The notes under the pieces were generated by a model, which worked only from the letters and a program-made list of their open reading frames with translations, had not been told where the DNA came from and did not search any database. A stretch of DNA of 64,000 nucleotides from Nitrospinia bacterium. GTDB taxonomy: Bacteria; Nitrospinota; Nitrospinia; Nitrospinales; JAJDAT01. The number at the start of each line of letters is the position of its first letter. Positions within the stretch are counted from its first letter, which is position 1. A program made the position numbers and the translations under genes. Location of the stretch: positions 62,001 through 126,000 of the forward strand of contig JAJDAT010000025.1 of assembly GCA_029261715.1 (NCBI GenBank), read 5' to 3'. Of the stretch, positions 43,390-53,141 are shown one piece after another.

Positions 43390-44010
43390 TTGAATAATAG
43401 GGTTCTTCAAATATTAACTTTTTCATATCCTGTTCTCACTCACATTGCAATCAGCCAGAATCAATTTAAGTTTGCATTGTTAAACCTTGGAGTCATTGCA
43501 GGTTTATCCGTTTTAAGTGTGTCAAAGCAAAAAGAAAAAAAATCTGACTTTAGTTTTAATTTAGCTCTTTGGATAGCGCTCTTAGTTTTTGCCGTCCTGA
43601 TTATATTTGTTGATACGGCTCGGTTTGCTCTTTATTTGCCTCCCATTCTTATCCTTTCTTTTTTTATTATCAATTTTGCAAAATCGCTTTTACCAGGGCA
43701 AGAGGCTTTGCTTACAAAACTCGCTAGAGTCGTCTTTAAGGATGACGGACCAGAAGCCGCTATTTATACGCGTAAAGTAACCTTGCTATGGACTTGTTTT
43801 CTTAGTGTGCTCCTTATTCAAACGATTGCATTGTCATTTTTTGCTCCTATAGAAGTTTGGTCTTTGTTCACTAATGTATTGAATTATTTATTTATGGCTC
43901 TTCTATTCATATTGGAATATATATATCGTCAAGTTCGTTTTGGCTACAGGTACACCATTCTCTATTACTTGCGAGGATTGTCGCGGGTTTCCTTGAAACA
44001 ATTTTTTTAA
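43390..44010 (+). CDS. COG4648-type membrane protein of aryl-polyene clusters
   Basis: A 206-residue protein with about six hydrophobic segments. It resembles the integral membrane protein found in aryl-polyene operons just after the ACP. The start codon appears to be TTG at 43390, with AGAGG four bases upstream; no ATG in frame allows a similar length. It lies nine bases after the ACP stop. C-terminal patterns RQVRFGYRYTILYYLRG are conserved-looking. Its role is not established; it may anchor the synthase at the membrane. Confidence 0.7.
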   Translation: MNNRVLQILTFSYPVLTHIAISQNQFKFALLNLGVIAGLSVLSVSKQKEKKSDFSFNLALWIALLVFAVLIIFVDTARFALYLPPILILSFFIINFAKSLLPGQEALLTKLARVVFKDDGPEAAIYTRKVTLLWTCFLSVLLIQTIALSFFAPIEVWSLFTNVLNYLFMALLFILEYIYRQVRFGYRYTILYYLRGLSRVSLKQFF

Positions 44011-44028
44011 GATCAGTCCTATTTTCAG

Positions 44029-45357
44029 ATGGATTTTTATCCTCTAATTCACGGCAAACTTGGTAATTCCATCTTATGTTGGAATGATAACAAGCCTGTA
44101 TCTGTCGACCAGTTTCTTACGGATACTTTTGCTCTTTCTCAAGAACTGCCAGATTCTAATTGGGTAATAAATTTATGCGATAGCAGATACCATTTTCTTG
44201 TAGGTTTTGCCGCTGCGCTGATCAAAGGTAAAACAAATATTTTACCTCCGAATAAAACACCTAAAGTTCTTCAAACAATTGCCTCACAATTTCCAAAAAC
44301 ATTTTGCCTAATGGATAACGAGAGTGAAGAAATTCCGGGATTGCCTGTTTTGCAATATCCTTCAGAGATAAATCCAGTATCTCAAACACTAGGTATTCCG
44401 GAAATTGCTACATCACATAAGGCGGCAATTGCATTTACTTCGGGAAGTACTGGAACACCGCAACCTCATTTAAAGAGTTGGGGGTCCATGGTAAGGATTG
44501 CCCGGAATACATGCCAACGATTAATACCCGATAAGACGAAAGAGTTTTCTATTGTCGCTACCGTTCCTCCTCAACATATGTATGGGTTGGAAACATCAAT
44601 TATGTTACCTCTGCAACATGAAGGCTCCTTACATGGAGGGCGCCCGTTTTTCCCCATTGATATTCAAGGCGCTCTTGAGTCTGTTCCGCAAGATCGTATT
44701 CTTGTAACTACTCCAATACATCTCAAGGCCTGTGTTGAAAGTTCTGTTAAGTTTCCAAAAATATCCTTTATTCTTTCGGCTACTGCGCCTCTAAGTAGGG
44801 AATTGGCCGAAAAAGCTGAGCAGGCGCTTGATACGGGTGTTTTTGAAATTTATGGTTGTACTGAAGCTGGAACCATTGCAACCCGGCAAACTTCTAAGAG
44901 CAATGCATGGAAATTATTGGATGAGGCAAACTTAACAGGAGAAAACGATCAATGTTACATTGATGCGGCTTATCTTCCGCAACCTATCAAATTACCAGAC
45001 ATTATTAAGAATTATGGAGATGGATTGTTTGAATTGCAGGGGCGTAGCGCCGATCTAATCAATATTGGTGGTAAAAGAACTTCTTTAGGAGAGTTAAATT
45101 ATTACCTTAACCAAATCATGAAGGTTGAAGATGGCGCTTATTTTGTCCCACCTCAAAATGGTTATGAGCATAAACGGTTGATCGCCTTTGTCGTGGCAAA
45201 TGATTTGAGAGAGGAAGATATTATACAAGGCCTAAGGAAAAACGTAGACCCAGTGTTTTTACCTCGCCCAATACACTTTGTTGATTTTTTACCTAGGACT
45301 TCTACAGGGAAATTGACGCGTGCAAGTCTTCTTGAAACTTTTTCAAAATATTTTTAG
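44029..45357 (+). CDS. Acyl/aryl-AMP ligase of the aryl-polyene cluster
   Basis: A 442-residue ANL-superfamily enzyme. The P-loop SGSTGTPQPHLKSWGSM (about 136-153) and the C-terminal FELQGRSADLINIGGKR (about 328-345), with STGKLTR at the end, identify an adenylating enzyme. It is shorter than common acyl-CoA ligases, as is usual in these clusters. It would activate hydroxybenzoate made by the chorismatase and load it onto the ACP. It lies 18 bases after the membrane gene. Substrate assignment is inferred from neighbours. Confidence 0.85.
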   Translation: MDFYPLIHGKLGNSILCWNDNKPVSVDQFLTDTFALSQELPDSNWVINLCDSRYHFLVGFAAALIKGKTNILPPNKTPKVLQTIASQFPKTFCLMDNESEEIPGLPVLQYPSEINPVSQTLGIPEIATSHKAAIAFTSGSTGTPQPHLKSWGSMVRIARNTCQRLIPDKTKEFSIVATVPPQHMYGLETSIMLPLQHEGSLHGGRPFFPIDIQGALESVPQDRILVTTPIHLKACVESSVKFPKISFILSATAPLSRELAEKAEQALDTGVFEIYGCTEAGTIATRQTSKSNAWKLLDEANLTGENDQCYIDAAYLPQPIKLPDIIKNYGDGLFELQGRSADLINIGGKRTSLGELNYYLNQIMKVEDGAYFVPPQNGYEHKRLIAFVVANDLREEDIIQGLRKNVDPVFLPRPIHFVDFLPRTSTGKLTRASLLETFSKYF

Positions 45358-45412
45358 TTTCTTTAAATAACGATAGTCAACGAATTATAAAACTATATTT
45401 ATCGCAAATATA

Positions 45413-45721
45413 TTGAAACATTCTACTCAAATAGATCTTAATCATCCCTCTCTTGAAGGCCATTTTCCAGGCCAACCCATTGTTCCAGGAGTTGTTATAT
45501 TGGATGAAATGATCAAAGCATTTAAGAAAGAACGAGGCGAAGCGTCCAAAATAAAACGAATACCATCCGTTAAGTTTTTATTTCCGGTTAAACCCGGAGA
45601 ACGGATAAATTTCAGCTTTGATATCTCGGATGATGTCTCAGATAACTTGGTCCTATTCACAGGGGATTGTTGCGAAAAAAAAATTGTGACTGGCCAATTA
45701 GAATATTCAATAACTCCATGA
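45413..45721 (+). CDS. Hot-dog 3-hydroxyacyl-ACP dehydratase (FabZ-like)
   Basis: A 102-residue small hot-dog protein with DLNHPSLEGHFPGQPIVPGVVILDE (written here in parts: HP at 11-12 and GHFPG at 16-20, VPG at about 23-25), the FabZ/FabA-type active-site helix start with His17. It would remove water from the hydroxyacyl-ACP to give the polyene double bonds. The start codon is TTG at 45413; no ribosome site is clear. The stop TGA at 45719-45721 overlaps the start of the next gene (ATGATGA), showing translational coupling. Confidence 0.82.
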   Translation: MKHSTQIDLNHPSLEGHFPGQPIVPGVVILDEMIKAFKKERGEASKIKRIPSVKFLFPVKPGERINFSFDISDDVSDNLVLFTGDCCEKKIVTGQLEYSITP

Positions 45722-46350
45722 TGAGAAAATTTAACCCTGTGCTTTGTACGCTGAACAATGTTCTTTTCATAATCTTTATTTTTGTTCAATCCGTGGAGGC
45801 TTTTGACCACAAACATTTAGAGGCGTCTGATAAGGAATGTTCTATAGGTTTGCCTGGTTTGATGATTGCATTGGCAGATAAGAAAGAAAAATTGGCTCGT
45901 TTCAAAGAAGAGAAATTTCTTGATATTCTTGATGAGCCTTTGAAGTCAGAAGGTACCCTGCATTACTTGGCCCCGGATTATATGGAAAAAATAACAACGA
46001 AGCCTGAAATGGAACGATTGGTGGTGAAAAAAGAAGTTGTTAGTATTTTTGATAAGCATGACGAATCTCAAACTTTCTCTTTGGATGACTATCCAGCTCT
46101 AAAAGAGTTAATAAATGGTATCCGGTTTACGTTGTTGGGAAATCTTACGGCTTTGAAAAAGTATTATGAATTAAACTTTAAAGGTAATTGCAATCAGTGG
46201 AACCTTAAGTTGACTCCACTTAAAGTATCCGTATTCGGTGTTTTAGATAGAATTATTATTCTAGGTAAAAACGATAATGTTGAAAAAATAACCTGGATAG
46301 AGGTTAGTGGTGATTACACTGTAATGACAATAGAAAAAGAGCTCCTGTGA
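45718..46350 (+). CDS. LolA-like periplasmic lipid/lipoprotein carrier
   Basis: A 210-residue exported protein. I choose the ATG at 45718 that overlaps the previous stop; residues 1-28 form a signal peptide (cleavage near VEA-FDH). The mature part follows the LolA-type half-barrel pattern, with LHYLAPDYMEKITTKPE (about 70-86) and the WNLKLTPLK strand near 160. LolA-like proteins in aryl-polyene clusters are thought to ferry the lipid-linked pigment through the periplasm. It overlaps the MMPL exporter start by four bases (GTGA). Confidence 0.82.
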   Translation: MMRKFNPVLCTLNNVLFIIFIFVQSVEAFDHKHLEASDKECSIGLPGLMIALADKKEKLARFKEEKFLDILDEPLKSEGTLHYLAPDYMEKITTKPEMERLVVKKEVVSIFDKHDESQTFSLDDYPALKELINGIRFTLLGNLTALKKYYELNFKGNCNQWNLKLTPLKVSVFGVLDRIIILGKNDNVEKITWIEVSGDYTVMTIEKELL

Positions 46351-48668
46351 AGCCTAGCTCAAAAATAATCCTTTGGATTGGAATTCTTTTTATAGCGTTG
46401 TTGGTTGTTATTACCCGCGCCCGGATTGAAACTGATATTAGTCTTTTTTTACCTCGATCTTCTTCTCCACAGGAGCAGTTTCTCATTAACCAATTCCGTC
46501 AAGGGCCTGGCTCAAAGCTGCTTGTAGTTAGTCTTCAAGGAGCAGAATCTAAAGCTCTTGCCCAACTTAGTAATTCTTTAACTCAGAAATTAAAGGGAAA
46601 TAAGGCTTTTACTAAAGTCCTTAATTCAGAAGAATCTGCAACGACAGAGATAGAGGGGTTTCTATTTAGCAATCGCTATTTACTCAGCGATAGCTTTAAG
46701 CCTGAAAAATTTTCTCCAAAAAGTTTACATGAAACTTTGTCAGAAACATTAAAACGAATTACTTTGTCGCGGGGAGTAATAGAAAAAAGATATTTAGGAA
46801 GAGATCCTACGGGTGAGTTCATGTCCCTCCTACGGTCCTGGTCCAAAGGTTCGTTGTTGAATAAAAAACATGGGGTTTGGTTTTCTGCCGATGGCAAGAA
46901 TGCTTTTTTAGTGATTGAGGTTTTTTCTGAAGGTTTTAATTTAGATCAATTTGAAAAAGCTGTTCATATTATTGGCGATAACTTCAAGGAGTTGAAGCAA
47001 AACAGTTCCGCGGTCATAAATATAGTGGGACCGCCTGCATTTGCCGTTGCGTCACGGGATTCGATAAGAAGAGACGCAACTAAACTTTCTATTATTGCAA
47101 CTTGTTTTGTTATCGGCATTATCTACCTGGTTTATAGATCGATCCCTCTGGTGCTGCTTTCAATGATCCCTCTGTTTTGCGGGGTGTTGATTAGTGTGGC
47201 GGTCATTATTTTAATTTTTGGATCGATTCATGGGATCACTTTTGCTTTTGGAATAGTTATTATTGGAGTGGCGATTGATTATCCTCTTCATTTGTTTAGT
47301 CATATTAAAGATAAAGAATCTCCCGCCGAAGCCATGGATAGAATCTGGCCAACGATACGTTTAGGCGTTCTTACCACCAGCCTTGGTTTTATTTCTATGA
47401 TTTTCTCAAATTTTGACGGTTTGATTCAATTGGCAACATTTACGGTGTGTGGGCTTATTACCGCTGCATTGGTTACGCGTCATATTCTTCCTTTTATTAT
47501 TGATTTTATAAAGTTAGCAAAATTGTCTTCGAAGGTGGGAAGTATACCTTTTGAAATTCTAACCAGAGGAAAGCCTCTATTTTATATTTTGTTGGCAGGA
47601 GTTATTATTTTTGTTGGTATTAATCGTGATGGATTGTGGGAAAATGATATTGCGCAATTGAGTCCCGTTCCAAAATCTCAATTAGCTTTAGATAAGCAAA
47701 TGCGTGAAGAACTTCAATTGCCTAATGTTACTTATTGGGTAATAGTCAAAGGCAAAACAGAAGAATCTGTTTTGCAAATAACTGAGCGTGTTACTGATAA
47801 AATTTGGGTTTTGCAAAACCAGGGTGCATTGAGTAGCTTTGATACGGTGACGAAATATCTTCCCAGTATTGAAAAACAAACACAGCGTATAGAGGCTCTT
47901 CCTGCCATTGATCAATTGAAGCAAAATTTGCGTATCGCCATAAAAGGTCTTCCATTTAGAGAAAATGCTTTTAAGAGGTTTATTCAGGAAGTATCTCAAG
48001 CAAAGAATTCCAAGTTTTTAACCTCCGGAGCGCTGAAAGGAACCATTTTAGAGTCGCGGATTAATAAATTGTTTTACCATCAGGAGGCTTTTTGGTTTTC
48101 TTTGATTTTATTTAATGGGGATATCGATAAAAAACTCATCGGTAATGCAATTAATGAGTTACTTTCAGAAAATGTATTCGTTCTTGAACCAAGAAAAACG
48201 TCTAGTAATTTGGTGAATCGCTATAGGGATAGGGCGTTACTTTTTTTTGGATGGGGATGCCTTATTATTGTCATAACATTAAGAGTTGCATTGAGGCAGT
48301 GGAGCTCGGTAGGAAGAGTATTAATTCCGATCCTTGGAGCTGTTTTAACGGTCATTGCTATTTTGGTTTTCTTCAAGGTGCAATTATCTTTATTCCACCT
48401 TGTGTCCTTGTTGTTAGTTATTGGGCTGGGGTTGGATTACGCCTTATTTTTGAATCATAAACAAGTTTCTAATGAGGAACGTTCTAAAACTTATCATGCT
48501 TTGCTGGTATGCAACCTTTCGACCTTAACAGCTTTTGGAACTTTGGCCTTTTCCACGACTCCTGTTTTGAGAGCTATAGGAACAACCGTTTCTGTTGGAG
48601 CATTTTTATGTTTCTTATTCGCATTTATTTTTGCTTCAAAACCAAAATTGGTGGAAAACTCGATTTAA
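46347..48668 (+). CDS. MMPL/RND-type exporter of the aryl-polyene cluster
   Basis: A 773-residue RND-superfamily protein with two halves. Each has one N-terminal membrane helix, a large periplasmic domain and a cluster of about five helices (about 240-385 and 610-770), including the FGIVIIGVAIDYPLHLFSH and VIGLGLDYALFLNH motifs with the Gly-x-x-x-Asp signature of proton-coupled members. Homologues such as XanH export xanthomonadin. The GTG start overlaps the LolA-like stop. It would move the finished pigment lipid out of the inner membrane. The substrate is inferred from context. Confidence 0.85.
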   Translation: MKPSSKIILWIGILFIALLVVITRARIETDISLFLPRSSSPQEQFLINQFRQGPGSKLLVVSLQGAESKALAQLSNSLTQKLKGNKAFTKVLNSEESATTEIEGFLFSNRYLLSDSFKPEKFSPKSLHETLSETLKRITLSRGVIEKRYLGRDPTGEFMSLLRSWSKGSLLNKKHGVWFSADGKNAFLVIEVFSEGFNLDQFEKAVHIIGDNFKELKQNSSAVINIVGPPAFAVASRDSIRRDATKLSIIATCFVIGIIYLVYRSIPLVLLSMIPLFCGVLISVAVIILIFGSIHGITFAFGIVIIGVAIDYPLHLFSHIKDKESPAEAMDRIWPTIRLGVLTTSLGFISMIFSNFDGLIQLATFTVCGLITAALVTRHILPFIIDFIKLAKLSSKVGSIPFEILTRGKPLFYILLAGVIIFVGINRDGLWENDIAQLSPVPKSQLALDKQMREELQLPNVTYWVIVKGKTEESVLQITERVTDKIWVLQNQGALSSFDTVTKYLPSIEKQTQRIEALPAIDQLKQNLRIAIKGLPFRENAFKRFIQEVSQAKNSKFLTSGALKGTILESRINKLFYHQEAFWFSLILFNGDIDKKLIGNAINELLSENVFVLEPRKTSSNLVNRYRDRALLFFGWGCLIIVITLRVALRQWSSVGRVLIPILGAVLTVIAILVFFKVQLSLFHLVSLLLVIGLGLDYALFLNHKQVSNEERSKTYHALLVCNLSTLTAFGTLAFSTTPVLRAIGTTVSVGAFLCFLFAFIFASKPKLVENSI

Positions 48669-48706
48669 GTCAATATTAATTATCCAAACGAATTAATAAT
48701 TTTACT

Positions 48707-49900
48707 TTGAAACCTTTAATTGTATCTAAATTCACTTTAACCAGCGCCGTGGGTTATGGTCTCAAAGATCTTGAAGAAGCTTTGCTAAACCAACGATCTG
48801 GCTTGAGGGCTTGCGATTTGGATTTTGTCAGTATAGATACCTATATAGGAAGAGTAAAAGAGATTGAAGCAAATCCTGTGGTGGATCGATTAAAGAAATT
48901 TGATTGTCGGAATAATAGATTAGCTCAGTTGGCTTTACGACAAGATGGTTTTGAACAATCTGTTGAAGATGCAATCATTCGTTACGGTTCTGGCAGAATT
49001 GGCTTATTTCTAGGTACCAGTACATCTGGAATTCTACAAACTGAAATGGCCTACCAAAATAGGGATTCTGCCACTGGAGATTTGCCGGAAACTTTTAACT
49101 ATAAAGAAACCCAAAATAATTTTTCAGTAGCCGCTTTTATACAAAAGTATTTTAAGTTGAAAGGGCCAGCATTAGTTATTTCTACTGCTTGTTCTTCCAG
49201 CGCTAAGGTGTTTGCAGAAGCTTCCCGGTTTATAGAATCTGGGTTTTGTGACGCTGCTATTGTTGGTGGAGTAGACTCATTATGTATGACTACCTTGTAT
49301 GGGTTCTCATCACTTGATCTAGTATCTTCCAAGGCCTGCCGACCTGCAGATGAAGACAGGGATGGACTTTCCCTTGCTGAAGCGGGTGGATATGCTTTGT
49401 TGGAAAAGCCTGAGAATTGTGATTCCCAAGATAATATTGCCTTCTTGGGGTATGGAGAAAGCTCTGATGCTTACCACATGACGTCGCCTCAGCCAGATGG
49501 AAGAGGAATGGCCGATTCAATGGAAATGGCTTTAGAAAGTTCTGGGTTAAATGCTAATCAGATCTCCTATGTCAATTTACACGGAACCGCGACAGAGACA
49601 AACGATAAAGCTGAAGACAAAGCTATGATCAAAGTTTTTGGTTCGTCGACCCCTTGTAGCTCGACCAAAGGATGGATAGGGCATACGCTTGGCGCAGCAG
49701 GTGTTGCCGAAGCTATTATTTGCGGAATTTGCCTAAAAAATAATTTTATTCCCGGAAGTTTAAATACCGATTCTCTGGATCCTGGTTTTGATTCGAATGT
49801 TATCTTAGAGAATCGGACGGAAAAATTAACTTATGTTCTAAGCAATTCATTCGGTTTTGGTGGCAATAATTGTAGCTTGATTTTTGGGGTTCATTCATGA
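48707..49900 (+). CDS. Beta-ketoacyl-ACP synthase (FabF-like)
   Basis: A 397-residue ketosynthase with a complete Cys-His-His triad: Cys in STACSSSAKVF (about 162), His in HGTATETND (about 291) and His in GHTLGAAG (about 325). It has GGVDSLC and NSFGFGGNN at the usual places. It condenses malonyl units onto the aryl starter, most likely with the chain-length-factor-like protein of the next gene. The TTG start is best supported; the next gene overlaps by four bases (ATGA). Confidence 0.9.
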   Translation: MKPLIVSKFTLTSAVGYGLKDLEEALLNQRSGLRACDLDFVSIDTYIGRVKEIEANPVVDRLKKFDCRNNRLAQLALRQDGFEQSVEDAIIRYGSGRIGLFLGTSTSGILQTEMAYQNRDSATGDLPETFNYKETQNNFSVAAFIQKYFKLKGPALVISTACSSSAKVFAEASRFIESGFCDAAIVGGVDSLCMTTLYGFSSLDLVSSKACRPADEDRDGLSLAEAGGYALLEKPENCDSQDNIAFLGYGESSDAYHMTSPQPDGRGMADSMEMALESSGLNANQISYVNLHGTATETNDKAEDKAMIKVFGSSTPCSSTKGWIGHTLGAAGVAEAIICGICLKNNFIPGSLNTDSLDPGFDSNVILENRTEKLTYVLSNSFGFGGNNCSLIFGVHS

Positions 49901-50700
49901 CAACCGTATACTTGGATGGAGTTGGGATCGAAGCGCCAGGACTGAGAACCTGGGATCAAGCCAGGCCGGTTTTGACGGGAGAAAAGCCATTCCATTTCGA
50001 GAAAAAAACTTATCAAGTTGCTACTTTGATCCCAGAAAATGAAAGAAGACGCGCTAGCGACACCATTCACATAGCGGTTAATGTGGCTGATGAGGCGGTT
50101 AATAATGCCAAAGTAAACCCTGAGTTGTTGATAAATGTTTTTTCCTCTTATAGAGGCGCTTTAAAAATAGTGAGTCATATATGTAATTCGTTGACCTTAC
50201 CTGGCCATCCCGTATCTCCGACTCAGTTTCATAACTCGGTTTACAATTCTCCCGCAGCTTATTGGAGCATTGCCACTCAAACAAAAGGACCTTCCACCAG
50301 TCTTGCTTGCGCAGAAGATAGTTTTTCTGCCGCGCTTCTTTCCGCTGCAGCTTGTGTCTTTACGCATGAACAGGGCGTACTTCTAGTTATGTACGATGTA
50401 GAATCTCCAAAACCATTTGATAAGAAATATGCGATTGATTTTAATTGTGGGATTGCGTTGATTTTAATGCCTTCTGAATCAGAGAATACCCTGGCAAAAC
50501 TGGATATTGATTTTGAACCTCGCAAATCAGAGGAGATGGATATAGGTTTAAATCCCGACTTAGTAAAACTAATAAATGGTAATGCTTCAGCGCAACCTTT
50601 GAGAATACTTTCTGCCATTGCGAATAAAGATTCTTGTGAAATATTCTATGATTATCTAGAGACGTCTACAGTTGTTGTGAGAGTTGAGCCATGCAATTAA
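49897..50700 (+). CDS. Ketosynthase-like partner, probable chain-length factor
   Basis: A 267-residue protein related to the N-terminal ketosynthase domain, shorter than a normal ketosynthase. The segment GPSTSLACAEDSFSAALLSAAA near residue 135 replaces the DTACSSS active site; a Cys remains but in an altered setting, and the two catalytic His motifs are absent. In E. coli aryl-polyene synthesis such a protein pairs with the ketosynthase and sets chain length. It overlaps both neighbours (4 and 10 bases), so it is strongly coupled. Activity is inferred. Confidence 0.8.
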   Translation: MTTVYLDGVGIEAPGLRTWDQARPVLTGEKPFHFEKKTYQVATLIPENERRRASDTIHIAVNVADEAVNNAKVNPELLINVFSSYRGALKIVSHICNSLTLPGHPVSPTQFHNSVYNSPAAYWSIATQTKGPSTSLACAEDSFSAALLSAAACVFTHEQGVLLVMYDVESPKPFDKKYAIDFNCGIALILMPSESENTLAKLDIDFEPRKSEEMDIGLNPDLVKLINGNASAQPLRILSAIANKDSCEIFYDYLETSTVVVRVEPCN

Positions 50701-51134
50701 ATCAAAAAGAAATTGAATCTCTTATTCCTCATAGCGGAACGATGAGTTTATTAAATAAAGTTTTAAATTGGGATTCGGAACATATAATTTGCCTTGCTAA
50801 TTCTCATAGGAACAAACACAATCCTCTAAAAAATAGAGGTGTTTTATCCTCTGTCTGCGGTGTAGAATATGCCGCTCAGGCAATGGCTGTTCACGGAGCA
50901 ATAACTCAGAGTGGTCCAAATAAGGGACCTCGTCTAGGATATCTGGCGGCTATTAAGAATCTAGAACTTTTGGTTGATAGTTTGGATGATATCGAATCGG
51001 ATTTAATGATAGAAGCTAAATTATTGATGAGAGATACAACGTTTTTGATGTATCAGTTTCGTATTTTCTCTGAAGATCAAAATCATATTTCCGGGCGTGC
51101 CACCATTTCTATAAAAGAAAAATCAATAAATTGA
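50691..51134 (+). CDS. ApeP-like hot-dog dehydratase
   Basis: A 147-residue hot-dog fold protein of the COG4706 type. It has the LIPHSGTMSLLNKVLNWD start (about residues 11-28) and CGVEYAAQAMAVHGA (about 60-74) where ApeP-type dehydratases keep their catalytic residues. It is one of two dehydratase-like proteins of the operon; together they would handle different chain lengths or form a heteromer. It overlaps the previous gene by 10 bases and the next by four. Confidence 0.85.
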   Translation: MQLNQKEIESLIPHSGTMSLLNKVLNWDSEHIICLANSHRNKHNPLKNRGVLSSVCGVEYAAQAMAVHGAITQSGPNKGPRLGYLAAIKNLELLVDSLDDIESDLMIEAKLLMRDTTFLMYQFRIFSEDQNHISGRATISIKEKSIN

Positions 51135-51850
51135 AAAAAGCTCTTGTTACCGGTGGTAGTGGGTTAATTGGTTCCGCTATTTGTGAAGCGTTGGCAAATG
51201 AAGGTTTACACGTTTTTGTTCATGCGAATCAAAACCCTGATAATGCCAAAGAAGTAGTAGAAAAAATTCAATCTAATGGCCAATTCGCAGAAGCCGTTTG
51301 TTTTGATGTTAGTGATTGCGAGGCCACTTCAGAATGCTTAGACAAGATTTTAGAATCAGGTCCTATACAGGTAATAATTAATAATGCAGGATTACATGAC
51401 GACGCAACAATGGCTGGTATGTCGTATCAGCAATGGGATAAGGTGATTCAGACTACGTTAAATGGATTTTTTAATGTTACACAACCGTTATTGCTACCAA
51501 TGATTCGAACGCGCTGGGGTAGAATTATCAGTATTTCGTCCATTACAGGGGTTGCTGGCAATAGAGGCCAGACTAATTACGCAGCGGCAAAATCAGGTTT
51601 ACATGGAGCAAGCAAATCTTTATCGAAAGAGGTTGCCTCTAGAGGAATTACGGTCAACGTTGTTGCTCCTGGAATTATCGAGTCTCCATCAACAGAAGAA
51701 CATTTTTCCGATATAGATGTGAATAACTTAATTCCTATGAAACGGAAGGGCACTCCTCAAGAAATAGGCGATGTGGTTGCTTTTCTAGCTTCTGAAAAGG
51801 CATCTTATATTTCAGGTCAGGTTATTAATGTTAATGGCGGGATGTGTTAA
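51131..51850 (+). CDS. FabG-like 3-ketoacyl-ACP reductase (SDR)
   Basis: A 239-residue short-chain dehydrogenase. NAD(P)-binding TGGSGLIGSAICEA at about 7-20, NNAG at about 86-89, catalytic Ser in ISISSITG (about 137) and Tyr-x-x-x-Lys in NYAAAKSG (about 149-153). It would reduce the ketoacyl-ACP during polyene extension. The TTG start overlaps the previous stop (TTGA). It is 15 bases before a glycosyltransferase. Confidence 0.92.
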   Translation: MKKALVTGGSGLIGSAICEALANEGLHVFVHANQNPDNAKEVVEKIQSNGQFAEAVCFDVSDCEATSECLDKILESGPIQVIINNAGLHDDATMAGMSYQQWDKVIQTTLNGFFNVTQPLLLPMIRTRWGRIISISSITGVAGNRGQTNYAAAKSGLHGASKSLSKEVASRGITVNVVAPGIIESPSTEEHFSDIDVNNLIPMKRKGTPQEIGDVVAFLASEKASYISGQVINVNGGMC

Positions 51851-51865
51851 GAAATTTAGTTTATT

Positions 51866-52612
51866 ATGTCTCAATCCTTGCCTCTACCCACCGATAAAGA
51901 AAAGTTTACCGCAATCATACCGGCGTTTAATGAAGGTAAAACTATTAGAGATCTGGTAGATAAAACTACAAAACAGATCAGTCGAGTGCTAGTTATAAAT
52001 GACGGTTCTACCGATAACACTTACCAGCAACTGGTAGATCTTCCCATTGAAATTCTTTCCAATACGAATAATCAAGGAAAGGGGTATTCCCTGTGGCGAG
52101 GGTTTAATTTATTTCTGGAGTCAGAATTAGAAGGAGTTATTACTTTGGACGGGGATGGCCAACATCGTCCAGAAGATATTCCGAGACTGCTCGCAGCATA
52201 TGAGGAGTTCCCCAACCATTTAATTATTGGCACAAGAACTCATGATTTAAAGTCATTTCCTGTAAGTCGTCGTTGGGCCAACCAATTGGCAAATTTGGGA
52301 ATTTCGCTAGCAGCGGGATATAGAGTTCCAGATACGCAATCTGGATTTCGCCTATATCCCGCTTCACTTTTGCGAAGTTTGCAGGTTAATTCTCGTCATG
52401 ACAACGGCTTTGTGTTTGAAAGCGAAGTGATAATCGAGGCCGTTAAGAGAGGCTTCAAAATTCACTCAATTCCTATTGCAGCCGTTTACGAAGAGGAAAT
52501 GAGAAAATCGCATTTCCACCCAGCGTGGGATACGGTTCAAATTGGGAAAATGATTTTAGGCGAAATAATATCCAAAAATCTAAAATTTGGATCGAATAAT
52601 CCTGGTAAATAA
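51866..52612 (+). CDS. Family 2 glycosyltransferase of the cluster
   Basis: A 248-residue GT-A fold enzyme. IIPAFNEGKTIRDLV near residue 13, VINDGSTDNT near 45 and LDGDGQHRPEDI near 92 give the nucleotide-sugar and metal-binding motifs; DTQSGFRLYP (about 152) is the typical dolichyl/undecaprenyl-phosphate glycosyltransferase motif. Aryl-polyene clusters commonly contain a GT that links the pigment to a lipid. It lies 15 bases after the ketoreductase gene and converges with the lipoprotein gene. Confidence 0.85.
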   Translation: MSQSLPLPTDKEKFTAIIPAFNEGKTIRDLVDKTTKQISRVLVINDGSTDNTYQQLVDLPIEILSNTNNQGKGYSLWRGFNLFLESELEGVITLDGDGQHRPEDIPRLLAAYEEFPNHLIIGTRTHDLKSFPVSRRWANQLANLGISLAAGYRVPDTQSGFRLYPASLLRSLQVNSRHDNGFVFESEVIIEAVKRGFKIHSIPIAAVYEEEMRKSHFHPAWDTVQIGKMILGEIISKNLKFGSNNPGK

Positions 52613-52637
52613 AAATCCCAATTTTTCTCCATTTAGC

Positions 52638-53024
52638 TTATAGAGCGGCTAATTGAGCGTTGATAGCTTTACTCAAGTTGTCCACCCAAGCGTTATAGTT
52701 TGAGTGAATATTTGTTCCGTCGTATTCTAGATTTTTGCTGTCTTTATAATTAATGCTGTAATCGGTCTTAGTGTGTTTTATATCTACCGTTGCAACATGT
52801 GTTCGCAATGCTAATGTTCCTGTCAAGTTTCCTGGACTTTCAGATTTGATTAACCATCCTAATCCTGCGCCAGCAGAAATAATAGCTTTTTCAACTTGTT
52901 GCATGGATGGTGTGCCGTTTAATGTCATAGGCTGATTGTTTATATTTTTAACGACAGCCGATCTACAACCGATGCCCAAAGCAAACATAAATATCAAAGA
53001 GATTAAGATAATTCTTTTAGTCAT
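52638..53024 (-). CDS. Small lipoprotein of a conserved unknown family
   Basis: A 128-residue protein with a lipoprotein signal peptide and lipobox LGIGC (Cys near 20). The mature part has the widespread small-lipoprotein pattern: SMQQVEKAIISAGAGLGWLI, then alternating strands and YNAWVDNLSKAINAQ at the end. No function is known to me. It lies in the cluster next to the acyltransferase; envelope placement fits but its link is inference. Confidence 0.75.
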   Translation of the reverse strand: MTKRIILISLIFMFALGIGCRSAVVKNINNQPMTLNGTPSMQQVEKAIISAGAGLGWLIKSESPGNLTGTLALRTHVATVDIKHTKTDYSINYKDSKNLEYDGTNIHSNYNAWVDNLSKAINAQLAAL

Positions 53025-53141
53025 AAAATAGAGTCCTTTTAAATATGTTTATGATTGGTTGGCAAAATACCAACCACGAATAAATATAGCGAACATAATA
53101 ACAGTTCATTTTGTTTCAGAATATTAATATTTTGGAGCGCC

